The position numbers were made by a program, and so were the translations under genes. Positions 43,773-53,607 of a stretch of 64,000 nucleotides of DNA are shown here, piece after piece (positions within the stretch are counted from its first letter, which is position 1; each line of letters begins with the position of its first letter). The notes beneath the pieces are model-generated. The model was not told where the DNA came from. It ran no database searches and worked only from the letters and a program-made list of their open reading frames with translations. The stretch comes from Propioniciclava tarda. GTDB lineage: Bacteria; Actinomycetota; Actinomycetes; Propionibacteriales; Propionibacteriaceae. The stretch covers positions 62,001 through 126,000 of the forward strand of contig NZ_FXTL01000001.1 in assembly GCF_900182665.1 (NCBI RefSeq). Direction: 5' to 3'.

Positions 43773-44555
43773 ATGGCCGCGCGGACCAGTCTCGTCACCC
43801 GGGTCAGCAACGAACTGCGCGGTGACCTGGCGTCCGGCATTTACCCCGTCGGCGGACGCCTCCCGAGCGAGAGCGCGCTGTGCTCACGGTTCGGCGTGTC
43901 GCGTCCGACGTTGCGGACGGCGCTGCGCGAGCTGGAGGCGCTTGGGCTGGTCCGGACCCAACACGGCGTGGGCACGTTCGTGAACGAGCCACGGACGGTC
44001 CGCGTGGGGCTGGAGCGTCTCGACTCGATGACAGAGTCGATCCGGGCCATGGGGCGCTCGCCCGAGATGGTCTACGCCAGCCGGCAGAGGCGTCAGGTGC
44101 TGCCTGACGAGGCCGAACGCATGGCCGTCCCCGCCGACAGCGAGGTGCTGGAGCTGCGCCGGACCATCCTCGCCGACGGTGAAGTGGTCGCCTACTCCTA
44201 CGATCTGCTGCCCATCGAGGTGTTTGGCCCCGACTTCGACGCGGTCGCCCTGGACGCCATCGAGGGCTCGATCTTCGCCTATTTCCGCGAGCAGCTCGGG
44301 GTGGTCGCGGACCACAGCCTCGCCGAGGTGCACGCGGTGGCGTCCGAGCACATCGGGTGGGGTGCAGAGTCAGCGGCGCACAGCCTCTTCGTGCTCCTGA
44401 ACCAGCTGCACTACGACGCGTCCGGACGGCTGCTGATGTACTCGCGGACGTACTTCATCGAGGGGCGTTACGCGTTCACGATCCACCGCAGCAGCGGCCC
44501 GGTTGCGGTTGACGCCGGGGTCGAGGCGCTGGCAGTCTCGCCACGACTTGTCTGA
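43773..44555 (+). CDS. GntR/HutC-family repressor with UTRA domain
   Basis: A 260-residue regulator. The winged helix has LASGIYPVGGRLPSESALCS, FGVSRPTLRTALRELEALGL and VRTQHGVGTFV. The UTRA effector domain follows: PDEAERMAVPADSEVLELRR, YSYDLLPIEVFG and RLLMYSRTYFIEGRYAFTIH. It probably senses a sugar phosphate of the adjacent pathway and represses the isomerase gene, itself and the aldolase at the two identical palindromes. ATG 43773 starts the helix-turn-helix region; GATAGGGG upstream is a modest ribosome site. Confidence 0.9.
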   Translation: MAARTSLVTRVSNELRGDLASGIYPVGGRLPSESALCSRFGVSRPTLRTALRELEALGLVRTQHGVGTFVNEPRTVRVGLERLDSMTESIRAMGRSPEMVYASRQRRQVLPDEAERMAVPADSEVLELRRTILADGEVVAYSYDLLPIEVFGPDFDAVALDAIEGSIFAYFREQLGVVADHSLAEVHAVASEHIGWGAESAAHSLFVLLNQLHYDASGRLLMYSRTYFIEGRYAFTIHRSSGPVAVDAGVEALAVSPRLV

Positions 44556-44558
44556 CAA
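44548..44558. promoter_or_regulatory. GntR operator 2: TTGTCTGACAA
   Basis: Identical to operator 1. It straddles the stop codon of the repressor gene and lies 15 bases before the aldolase start, where it could control a separate aldolase transcript. Confidence 0.7.
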
Positions 44559-44573
44559 CCGCGGAGGGTGACG

Positions 44574-45233
44574 ATGCTCTACGAGCAGCAGCGGCGCGAG
44601 ATCATCGACGTCTGCCGCCGGATGTCAGCCGAGGGCATGACGCCCGGGTTGTCGGGCAACATCTCCATCCGCGTCGGTGATCACGTGGTCATCACGCCGT
44701 CCGGGCTGCCGTACGACGCCCTCGTCCCCGAGCAGCTGTGCATCGTCGACCTGGACGGGTCCGTCGTCGAGGCGGACGCCCACGCCGCCGGTGGGCGTCC
44801 GGTGCGTCCGTCGACGGAGGTGCCGATGCACACCCTGATCTATCGACACTCGGACGCCGCCGCGATCGTCCACGCCCATCCGCTGCACGCGACGGCCCTC
44901 GGGACGCTCGTGGACGAGACGCCCGCCGTCCACTACATGCTGGCGTCCTTCGGGGGACCCGTCCGGGTGGCTCCGTACGCCCGGTTCGGCACCGACGAAC
45001 TGGCTGAGAACGTGCGGGTCGCGATGGCTGGACGTTCTGCCGTCCTGCTGCGCAACCACGGGCTCACCTGTTGGGCGGACACGCTGTCAAAGGCCTATGA
45101 CAAGGCCCTTCAGCTCGAGTGGGCGTGCGAGCTGGCGTTGCTGACGATGTCAGCCGGACGCCCCACGCTCCTGTCCACGGAGCAGGTCGACGAGGTCGCC
45201 CGCGAGATGAAGCGGACGGGCTACGGCGCCTGA
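44574..45233 (+). CDS. Class II aldolase/adducin-family aldolase
   Basis: A 219-residue zinc aldolase of the L-fuculose-phosphate type. Motifs: MTPGLSGNISIRVGDHVVIT near residue 23, STEVPMHTLIYRH near 82 with the catalytic Glu, AIVHAHPLHATAL near 101 with two zinc His, and LLRNHGLTCWA near 161 with the third. Beside the MtnA-like isomerase it would cleave 5-deoxyribulose-1-P or methylthioribulose-1-P to DHAP and an aldehyde. GGAGGG lies 7 bases before ATG 44574; the GTG at 44568 overlaps that site and is unlikely. Confidence 0.88.
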   Translation: MLYEQQRREIIDVCRRMSAEGMTPGLSGNISIRVGDHVVITPSGLPYDALVPEQLCIVDLDGSVVEADAHAAGGRPVRPSTEVPMHTLIYRHSDAAAIVHAHPLHATALGTLVDETPAVHYMLASFGGPVRVAPYARFGTDELAENVRVAMAGRSAVLLRNHGLTCWADTLSKAYDKALQLEWACELALLTMSAGRPTLLSTEQVDEVAREMKRTGYGA

Positions 45234-45301
45234 CGTCTGCGGCTCGGAGCGCCGATCGTTGCGGACGCCAGAGCCGCGCGGGGGCGAGCCTACGGGGCTG
45301 T

Positions 45302-45345
45302 CTGAGTGCTCGATGTTTCGGATTTCCGCCACGTTGAGCACTCAG
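45302..45345. repeat. 44-bp palindromic element, copy C
   Basis: Starts CTGAGTGCTCGATG, has centre TTTCGGATTTCCGCC and ends ACGTTGAGCACTCAG. It lies between the aldolase and DUF2461 genes, both reading towards it. It has the same length and arm sequence as copy A. Confidence 0.75.
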
Positions 45346-45413
45346 TGGCAGGGATGGAGATGGTTGGCAGGCTGAAGCGAGGGCGGTCACGCCGTAGCCA
45401 GCCCGCTCGGGGA

Positions 45414-46064
45414 TCAGCGTCTGGGCTCCCGCTCGCTTGGGCCGACGTGGATCTCGAGCCAGTCGAGCAGGGGCCGATAGGCCAGCCAGTCGGCGCGGAC
45501 CCGCTCGACGACCTCGCCGGTGCCAAGCCAGTCGGGCGTCCCGTGCTGGACGCTGGTCAGCAGATGCTTGCGACGCAGCAGGTCGATGCGCGGGTGGTCT
45601 TTGGCGAACCCGCGAGGCGCGGTCTTGAGCTCGTCGCCGCCCATCTCGAATCCGGAGCTGACCAGGTCAGCCACGATGCCCGCCAGCGACGAGCCGGCGC
45701 CGTCGGCGTCCACACTGGCGCGAAAGCGCTCGACTTGGTCGGGCGACGGTGCGTACCAGCCGCCGCCGGTCATCAGGCCGTGCGCGCTGAGCTGGACGTA
45801 GAAGCCCATGCTGGGGACGGTGTCGACGACGGCGCCCTGGTGGTCCTTGTAGGGGGTCTTGTCGGCCGAGAACCGCACGTCGCGGTAGGGGCGGAAGAGC
45901 TTGGCGTCCCCGAACTCGGGCGCGAGGGCGGCGCAGAGGGCCTCCATCGGACGCCGTACGGACACCTCCCACCGGGCCTTGTTGGCCGTCCACCAGTCCT
46001 TGTCGTTGTTGAAGGCCAGCTCGGCGAAGAAGTCGACGCCGTCCAGGTCAATCCCGCCGATCAC
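45414..46064 (-). CDS. DUF2461 family protein
   Basis: A 216-residue protein matching the DUF2461 pattern: FFAELAFNNDKDWWTANKA at the start, then LFRPYRDVRFSADKTPYKDH, GFYVQLSAHGLMTGGGWYAP and APRGFAKDHPRIDLLRRK. Function is not established. GTG 46064 is the only sensible start near the conserved region; the ribosome site is weak. It is divergent from the small zinc-ribbon gene. Confidence 0.87.
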   Translation of the reverse strand: MIGGIDLDGVDFFAELAFNNDKDWWTANKARWEVSVRRPMEALCAALAPEFGDAKLFRPYRDVRFSADKTPYKDHQGAVVDTVPSMGFYVQLSAHGLMTGGGWYAPSPDQVERFRASVDADGAGSSLAGIVADLVSSGFEMGGDELKTAPRGFAKDHPRIDLLRRKHLLTSVQHGTPDWLGTGEVVERVRADWLAYRPLLDWLEIHVGPSEREPRR

Positions 46065-46235
46065 GGACGCCAGCCTGGCACGGAGGCGTCCGGACGTCAC
46101 GCGTCCGGTGGAACGGAGGCGTCGGCGTCCGCCAATCTTGAGGATGTTGGCCATCCGGCCGGTTGGTTCGTTCGCCGAGGCTGCGGCGAGGGACAGGTGG
46201 GGCGCAGACTTCCGACTCGAAGGCGAGGAGGCCAC

Positions 46236-46415
46236 ATGATCGAGATCGGCATAGCCGTCGCTGTCGTGGTTGCGCTTCTGATCGCCATGGCGCGGCAACG
46301 CAGTTCTGCGGGGGATGTGTACGTGTGCAGCCTGTGCGGCGACACCGTGCGCGGTGAGGCGCGGGCGAACTGGCACGTGAGCGAGATCCACGGCACGAGT
46401 CCGATCGGGGTGTAG
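46236..46415 (+). CDS. Small membrane-anchored zinc-finger-like protein
   Basis: A 59-residue protein: one N-terminal helix (IEIGIAVAVVVALLIAMA), then DVYVCSLCGDTV with CxxC and a later His pair (NWHVSEIHG), spaced like a C2H2 zinc finger on the cytoplasmic side. GAGGAGG lies 6 bases before ATG 46236. Unknown role. Codon structure and ribosome site make it credible. Confidence 0.65.
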   Translation: MIEIGIAVAVVVALLIAMARQRSSAGDVYVCSLCGDTVRGEARANWHVSEIHGTSPIGV

Positions 46416-46463
46416 GTCGATCGGCCCTGGGGCTAGCACTGTCGTCTCGTCCTCGGGTCGCCC

Positions 46464-46469
46464 TAGGTT
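46464..46469 (+). promoter_or_regulatory. -10 box for a leaderless gene
   Basis: TAGGTT ends 6 bases before ATG 46476, with no ribosome binding site between them. Confidence 0.5.
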
Positions 46470-46475
46470 GGGGAC

Positions 46476-47261
46476 ATGGATCACCTGACGATCATCGACG
46501 CTGAGACCGAACGCTTCATCGAGGCCGTGGCCGCGGCGTCCGGCGAGGGCCCCGTCCCGACCTGCCCCGACTGGACAGTCGACGACCTGCTCTGGCACCT
46601 GACCGAGGTGCACGCGTTCTGGGCGCGGATTCTGTCGTCCGGGGCGCGCACTGATGCCGATTCCGAGGCCGTGGAGGCGGACAAGCCGGAGCGCCCGGTC
46701 GAGCGCGGGCAGACGGTCGAGTTGCTGCGGGCGGAGACGGCGGCTTTGGTCGCGGAGTTGAGGTCGCGTCCGGACGCCGATCCGGCGTGGTCGTGGTTCC
46801 CGCCCGATCAGACGGTCGGCTTCACGCGTCGGATGCAGGTCCACGAGGCGACGATGCACCGCATCGATGCCGAGTTGGCGGCGGGGCTGGTGTCGCGTCC
46901 GATCGAGCACGAGGTCGCGTCCGACGGCGTCTCGCACGCGGTCGAGGTGATGTTGGGCTGGTGGGGGACGAACCCCGGCTTCGAGCTGCGTCCGGTGATG
47001 GGGGTGGTCGCGCTGGTGGCGTCCGATGGTGGACGGTGGCTGCTGCAGCCCGGGCGCTGGATCGGCACTGGTCAGTCCGGCAAGACCTACGACGAGCCGG
47101 GCGTGGTCTTGGTGGCCGACGGCGAGCCGGCGGCGTCCGTCACGGCGACGGCCGACACTCTGGACCGCTGGCTCTGGGGGCGCGGACCCGAGCCCGAGGC
47201 GTCCGGGGACCAAGAGAGCCTGGACGCCCTCCGCGCGGCCGTCGCTCCGGGGATGCAGTAG
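46476..47261 (+). CDS. Maleylpyruvate isomerase-like DinB-fold protein (MDMPI)
   Basis: A 261-residue protein of the MDMPI/DinB-like group. The N-terminal four-helix bundle has VPTCPDWTVDDLLWHLTEVH near residue 27, with His42/His46 as metal ligands, and MQVHEATMHRIDAELAAG near 119 with further His. The C-terminal beta domain ends in the usual WLWGR motif. These proteins use mycothiol or metal chemistry; the substrate is not known. Probably leaderless. Confidence 0.82.
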   Translation: MDHLTIIDAETERFIEAVAAASGEGPVPTCPDWTVDDLLWHLTEVHAFWARILSSGARTDADSEAVEADKPERPVERGQTVELLRAETAALVAELRSRPDADPAWSWFPPDQTVGFTRRMQVHEATMHRIDAELAAGLVSRPIEHEVASDGVSHAVEVMLGWWGTNPGFELRPVMGVVALVASDGGRWLLQPGRWIGTGQSGKTYDEPGVVLVADGEPAASVTATADTLDRWLWGRGPEPEASGDQESLDALRAAVAPGMQ

Positions 47262-47292
47262 CGGTCAGGACTCAGCGCAGGGCAGGAGGATG

Positions 47293-49852
<2,560 letters not shown>

Positions 49853-49860
<8 letters not shown>

Positions 49861-51514
49861 CGCTGTCGTCGGCCCCGTCCTCGTCGAAGAGGGTGTCGTC
49901 GTGGGCAGCGACCTGCGACTCGATGAAGGCAATCTCGTCGCCAGTTAGTCCGTAGCGCTCGTAGAGGAGAGCATCAGTCCAGTCCTGGTCGAGCGGGACG
50001 TCGGGAACGAATGAGTAAACGTCCTTGGTGGCGTGCTGAGTGGACTTCCGCAACGACACAAGGAAACGGACAAAGCGCGTCCGCAGGTACCCGGCGTAGC
50101 GCCGAGCCTCCTCCTCGATCCCGAACCGGCCAGCGACAAGATACGTCTCGCTGCACGCGGTGCCTGGACCCGCGAGAATCGGGCGCGACAGGAACTTGGT
50201 TTCAATCGCAGCGCTCGTGCCTTGCACTGCGGTCATGAGCACCTTCCACTCATCAACCCAAGAGTCGTTGAGCGGAATGTCCGCACGATCCACCCAGCTC
50301 ACCCTCCGCGAGCCGAAGAGTTCCACCGGAGCCTTGAGGGCAGTGGGGCTTGGCTTGCCGTGAAAGTTGGTCGGCAGCCCGAAAGGCTTACGGCTCGACA
50401 CCCGTGAGTCGAGCGTTGGCTCAGCGAGCGCCCGAACCTTGTCGAGGATCGGAACCGCTTCATTCCGGCGGACCAGCACATCGTAGGCATCGAGGTAGCG
50501 CGTTGCCCTTTCACCCACCGGCTGCCCATCCCACATCGTCTGGATCGTGCAAGGTCCGTCATGCTCGCGGTCCCAGAGGAAGTATGAGACGCCGCCTCTG
50601 ATCTTCACGCCTGGGAAGGCCTCGTAGAGCTTTGGGTAGTCGACGATGTCGTGCATGCGGTGATCGGACAGCATCTTCTTGCGGTACTCATCGAGGCCCT
50701 TGCCTCCCGCAAACCAGCGAGACGGAGTGACAAAGACGGCGAAGCGTGGGTCGAGCCCCAGCGCCTTCTCCACGAACATCTGGTAGATCGGTGCAGCGGA
50801 GGTGCCGTAGCCGCCGTCGCTGAGCTGATAGGGCGGGTTGCCGATGATGACGTCGAACTGCATGGTGTCTCCGAACAGCTCCGCGATGCGAGCTTTGATG
50901 TCGTCGGTGTGGATGAAGGCGTAGGCGTGAGTCTCAAGGTCTCCGCCTCGTGCGTAGTCGTCCTCGCCCGCCCCGCAGTAGAGGCACTTGCGGTTGGTGT
51001 AGACCGTGATCTCTTCACTCGTGAGGGGATCGACGCGGAACTCGCGCTTACCGCCACCCCAGGTGTGCTCAGTGCGCTCGAACCAGATATTGCCGTGCTC
51101 GGTCGTGAATGACGTGGCGATCGAGTGCGGGCCGTTGGCGAACTTCGAGCAGTAGACGCTCCGGCGCGCCAGCAGCGCAGTGAGCTGGGTGATCCCGATG
51201 CCGAACACCTGACGGGTCAGGATGTGATCGACCCGCTCGGCGAGGTCGGGGATCGCCAAGATCAACCCGTCGGTGAGCCGACGGACGATCTCTCGGAGGA
51301 ACACACCGGACTTGGTGAACGGGTCGAGGAACGTGACATCGGGATTGGCCCAGATGTCCGCGCCGTCGTTGGCGTCAGCCCACGCGGCGGCAAGCGTGTC
51401 GAGCATCTGGTTCGCGAACTCTGGCGGAGTGAAGACCTCATCGTTCGAGAGGTTCGCGATACAGGTCAAGACATCCGGGTTGTGCCCTCGGAGGGTGAAA
51501 GGTGCAAGGGTCAC
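49853..51514 (-). CDS. Eco57I-type N6-adenine DNA methyltransferase
   Basis: A 553-residue methylase. Motif X is DEVFTPPEFANQML near residue 27. Motif I is degenerate, FLDPFTKSGVFLREI near 59, without GxG. Motif IV is intact, FDVIIGNPPYQLSDGGYG near 221. A CLYCGAG ribbon fragment precedes it. The C-terminal half, with FGLPTNFHGKPSP and VLMTAVQGTSAAIE, looks like a target-recognition domain. It may need the smaller methylase gene, which has a good motif I but no NPPY. GTG start overlaps that gene by 4 bases. Confidence 0.87.
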
Positions 51515-52155
51515 GCGGCGCCCTCGGCGATCTGATTGACGGTCATCGTCGGATAGGTCTGCGCGGGCACGAACAGATCCTCGTCGTCGAGCTCGCCGAA
51601 CAGGGTTCCCTCGTACGAGGCGCGCTGGGTGAGGTCGTCGTAACGGAAGTCGCGCCTCTGGAACTTCCCCTTGCCGAGGTAGCCCCACTCAGGAAAGGTG
51701 ATGGGCTGGCCGCTTGGCACGGTCATGGTCAAGGCATCGCCCTGCACGATGTTCACGGCTAGGACCGCGCGTGCCGCCCGTGCCCACGGGTCATCGTTGT
51801 TGATGCCCAGGAAGGCATTGAACACCTCCGCGAGATTGTCCCGGCACTCCCCCGCGTTGTCACCGAGGAGCTCGATGCCGTACGTGCACATCAGCGCGAA
51901 CAGCGCGTAATGACGCTTCTCGAAGTCGCTCTTGCCATGGCGAAGCTGGACGGTCACCAGCTTGCGGGCCAGGACCGGGACAAGGAAGTTACCCGAGCCA
52001 CAAGCGGGTTCGAGCACGCGAGAGTCGATCCGCTCAGACTCGTGTTTGACGAGATCGAGCATGGCCTCGACCATCCACCCCGGCGTAAACACCTCGCCGT
52101 GATCCGCGACGCGCTGCTTGGACTTCACCAAGCCCTTAGCTGCGCTTCGCGTCAT
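51511..52155 (-). CDS. Short N6-DNA methylase subunit (SAM-binding half)
   Basis: A 214-residue protein. Motif X is GEVFTPGWMVEAMLDLV near residue 20, and motif I is RVLEPACGSGNFLVPVLARK near 46, a canonical SAM site. LAVNIVQGDALTM near 135 is motif III-like. It ends before any NPPY motif. It is the first gene of the restriction-like operon and is far shorter than typical type I/IIG methylases. It may pair with the next protein. It lies 112 bases downstream of tRNA-Ala on the same strand. Confidence 0.82.
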   Translation of the reverse strand: MTRSAAKGLVKSKQRVADHGEVFTPGWMVEAMLDLVKHESERIDSRVLEPACGSGNFLVPVLARKLVTVQLRHGKSDFEKRHYALFALMCTYGIELLGDNAGECRDNLAEVFNAFLGINNDDPWARAARAVLAVNIVQGDALTMTVPSGQPITFPEWGYLGKGKFQRRDFRYDDLTQRASYEGTLFGELDDEDLFVPAQTYPTMTVNQIAEGAA

Positions 52156-52266
52156 CGTCTCCCCTTCCCGTGCCCGTCGTCATGATCGTAGGAGTGACCG
52201 CTGACACTCTGCGTGAGTTGTAGCTGAGCTGGCTGTCACTGTGCGGGGGTTTGAACCAGGTGAGTG

Positions 52267-52342
52267 TGGTGGAGCTAAGGGGACTCGAACCCCTAACCCC
52301 CTGCTTGCAAAGCAGGTGCGCTACCAATTGCGCCATAGCCCC
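52267..52342 (-). tRNA. tRNA-Ala (anticodon TGC)
   Basis: The minus strand begins GGGGCTATGGCGCAATTGGT and folds fully. The acceptor stem GGGGCTA pairs with TAGCTCC. The anticodon arm is CTGCTTTGCAAGCAG with TGC. The T arm contains GGTTCGAGTCC. The discriminator A and an encoded CCA (52269-52267) complete it. It abuts the foreign-looking restriction island. Confidence 0.96.
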
Positions 52343-52482
52343 GAGCGAAGAAGAGTGTAAGCCACCCCGCGTCGGTCCCACCAACCGCCGGACGTGCGGA
52401 TGACGAGCCCGGATCCCATGCTCGATGGGCGACACGCCGGCCAGAACCCGGCCTATCCGCGTCGAGCACGGTCCAGGTCCGC

Positions 52483-52941
52483 TCAGCCGCAGCCCGCTCC
52501 GGTCAGCCGCTGGGAGGCGACAGCGATCAGCAGGGCGAGTCCGATGGCGGCCGTCAGTGGCTCGGCGGGATTCGCCAACGCCGGCACGAGCAGCGTCATC
52601 GCCAGCGGGACGAGCGCACAGGGGGCCGCTCCAGACGTCACGCCGCGCCGCGGCAGATACGTGGCGACCACGAAGCCGGCGACCAGCGCCGCCACCACGG
52701 CGAACGCGCCCCAGCCGAGGCCGAAGTTCAGGCCCCGGTAGGCGAAGAAGAATCCGACGGACGCCGCCGCGAGTCCCGCCCACTGCGCGAGTCCCCAGCC
52801 TTGGAGTCCCCACAGTCGAAACGGACGCCGCACGGCGTCCACCGTCGGGATGCGCTGGAACAGCGCCGAGAGGTCGGGGTCCACCTCTCCCGCCCGGGCA
52901 GCACCCGACCGGGAATCGGCGGGCGGCGTCCGATCTGTCAC
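52483..52941 (-). CDS. Hypothetical membrane protein downstream of thioredoxin
   Basis: A 152-residue protein with a polar N-terminus of about 40 residues, then four to five helices: WAGLAAASVGFFFAYRGL, GAFAVVAALVAGFVVATYL, ALVPLAMTLLVPAL and LTAAIGLALLIAVAS. GTG 52941 overlaps the thioredoxin stop by 4 bases, so they are co-translated. It may be a redox-linked membrane protein; no family recognised. Confidence 0.7.
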   Translation of the reverse strand: MTDRTPPADSRSGAARAGEVDPDLSALFQRIPTVDAVRRPFRLWGLQGWGLAQWAGLAAASVGFFFAYRGLNFGLGWGAFAVVAALVAGFVVATYLPRRGVTSGAAPCALVPLAMTLLVPALANPAEPLTAAIGLALLIAVASQRLTGAGCG

Positions 52942-53366
52942 GACGACGACTCGGCCTCGGCCTGAACCGGCTCGGACGCCTCAGCCTCGCGGTCCGCCTC
53001 GAACTGCGCGCGGGCGGCGGCAACCTGGGCGTGGACCTCGGTCATGTCCAACTCGCGCAACTGCCCGATGACCTCGTCCAGGGCCGGGCCGGGCAGGGCG
53101 CCCGACTCGCGGAAGACCAGCACGCCCTCGCGGAAGGCCATCAGCGTCGGAATCGACATGATGGACGCCGCACCTGCCAGCTCGCGCTCGGCCTCGGTGT
53201 CGACCTTGCCGAACACCACGTCCGGATGCGTCTCGGATGCCTTCTCGAAGACCGGCGCGAACATCCGGCACGGTCCGCACCAGGCGGCCCAGAAGTCGAC
53301 GAGCACCAGATCGTTGCCGGTGATCGTCGCCTCGAAGTTGGCTGCGGTCAGCTCGAGGGTGGCCAT
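52938..53366 (-). CDS. trxA: Thioredoxin
   Basis: A 142-residue thioredoxin with the active site VLVDFWAAWCGPCRMFAP near residue 28 and the cis-Pro in MSIPTLMAFREG near 71. A C-terminal extension of about 35 residues, rich in Glu and Ala, goes beyond the usual ~108. GGAGAG precedes ATG 53366. The CsoR/CstR-like palindrome at 53405-53420 lies 38 bases upstream. Possibly a reductant for persulfide or copper stress. Confidence 0.93.
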   Translation of the reverse strand: MATLELTAANFEATITGNDLVLVDFWAAWCGPCRMFAPVFEKASETHPDVVFGKVDTEAERELAGAASIMSIPTLMAFREGVLVFRESGALPGPALDEVIGQLRELDMTEVHAQVAAARAQFEADREAEASEPVQAEAESSS

Positions 53367-53404
53367 GGGCTCTCCGTTCGACAGGTCTGCTTGATAGAAC
53401 AAGG

Positions 53405-53420
53405 ATACCCTAGGGGGTAT
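53405..53420 (-). promoter_or_regulatory. CsoR/CstR-like operator before thioredoxin
   Basis: ATACCC-TAGG-GGGTAT is a perfect 6-4-6 inverted repeat. It closely resembles operators of the CsoR family (Cu(I) or persulfide sensors), which bind ATACCC...GGGTAT. TATCCT just downstream on the minus strand may be the -10 box. No CsoR gene is in the window. Confidence 0.65.
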
Positions 53421-53607
53421 TTGAGTCCGATGCGAATCTAGCGATGACCGCCCGGCCTCCTACCCCGCCACGACCCTCGTCGGATGGTGGCACGGCGTCC
53501 GGCGCCTAGAATCAGGTGCCGAAGCAACGCTGGCGGCACCCCGCCAGCATCGCCCAAGCAGGGACTAGGCGCGGCATCAGCGCGCCGGAACTCGACCGAG
53601 GACACCT

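Noticed and set aside
45414-47213. A 599-residue protein containing DUF2461 with a long N-terminal extension
   Set aside because: The extension is antisense to the MDMPI and zinc-finger genes; DUF2461 begins at about 46064.
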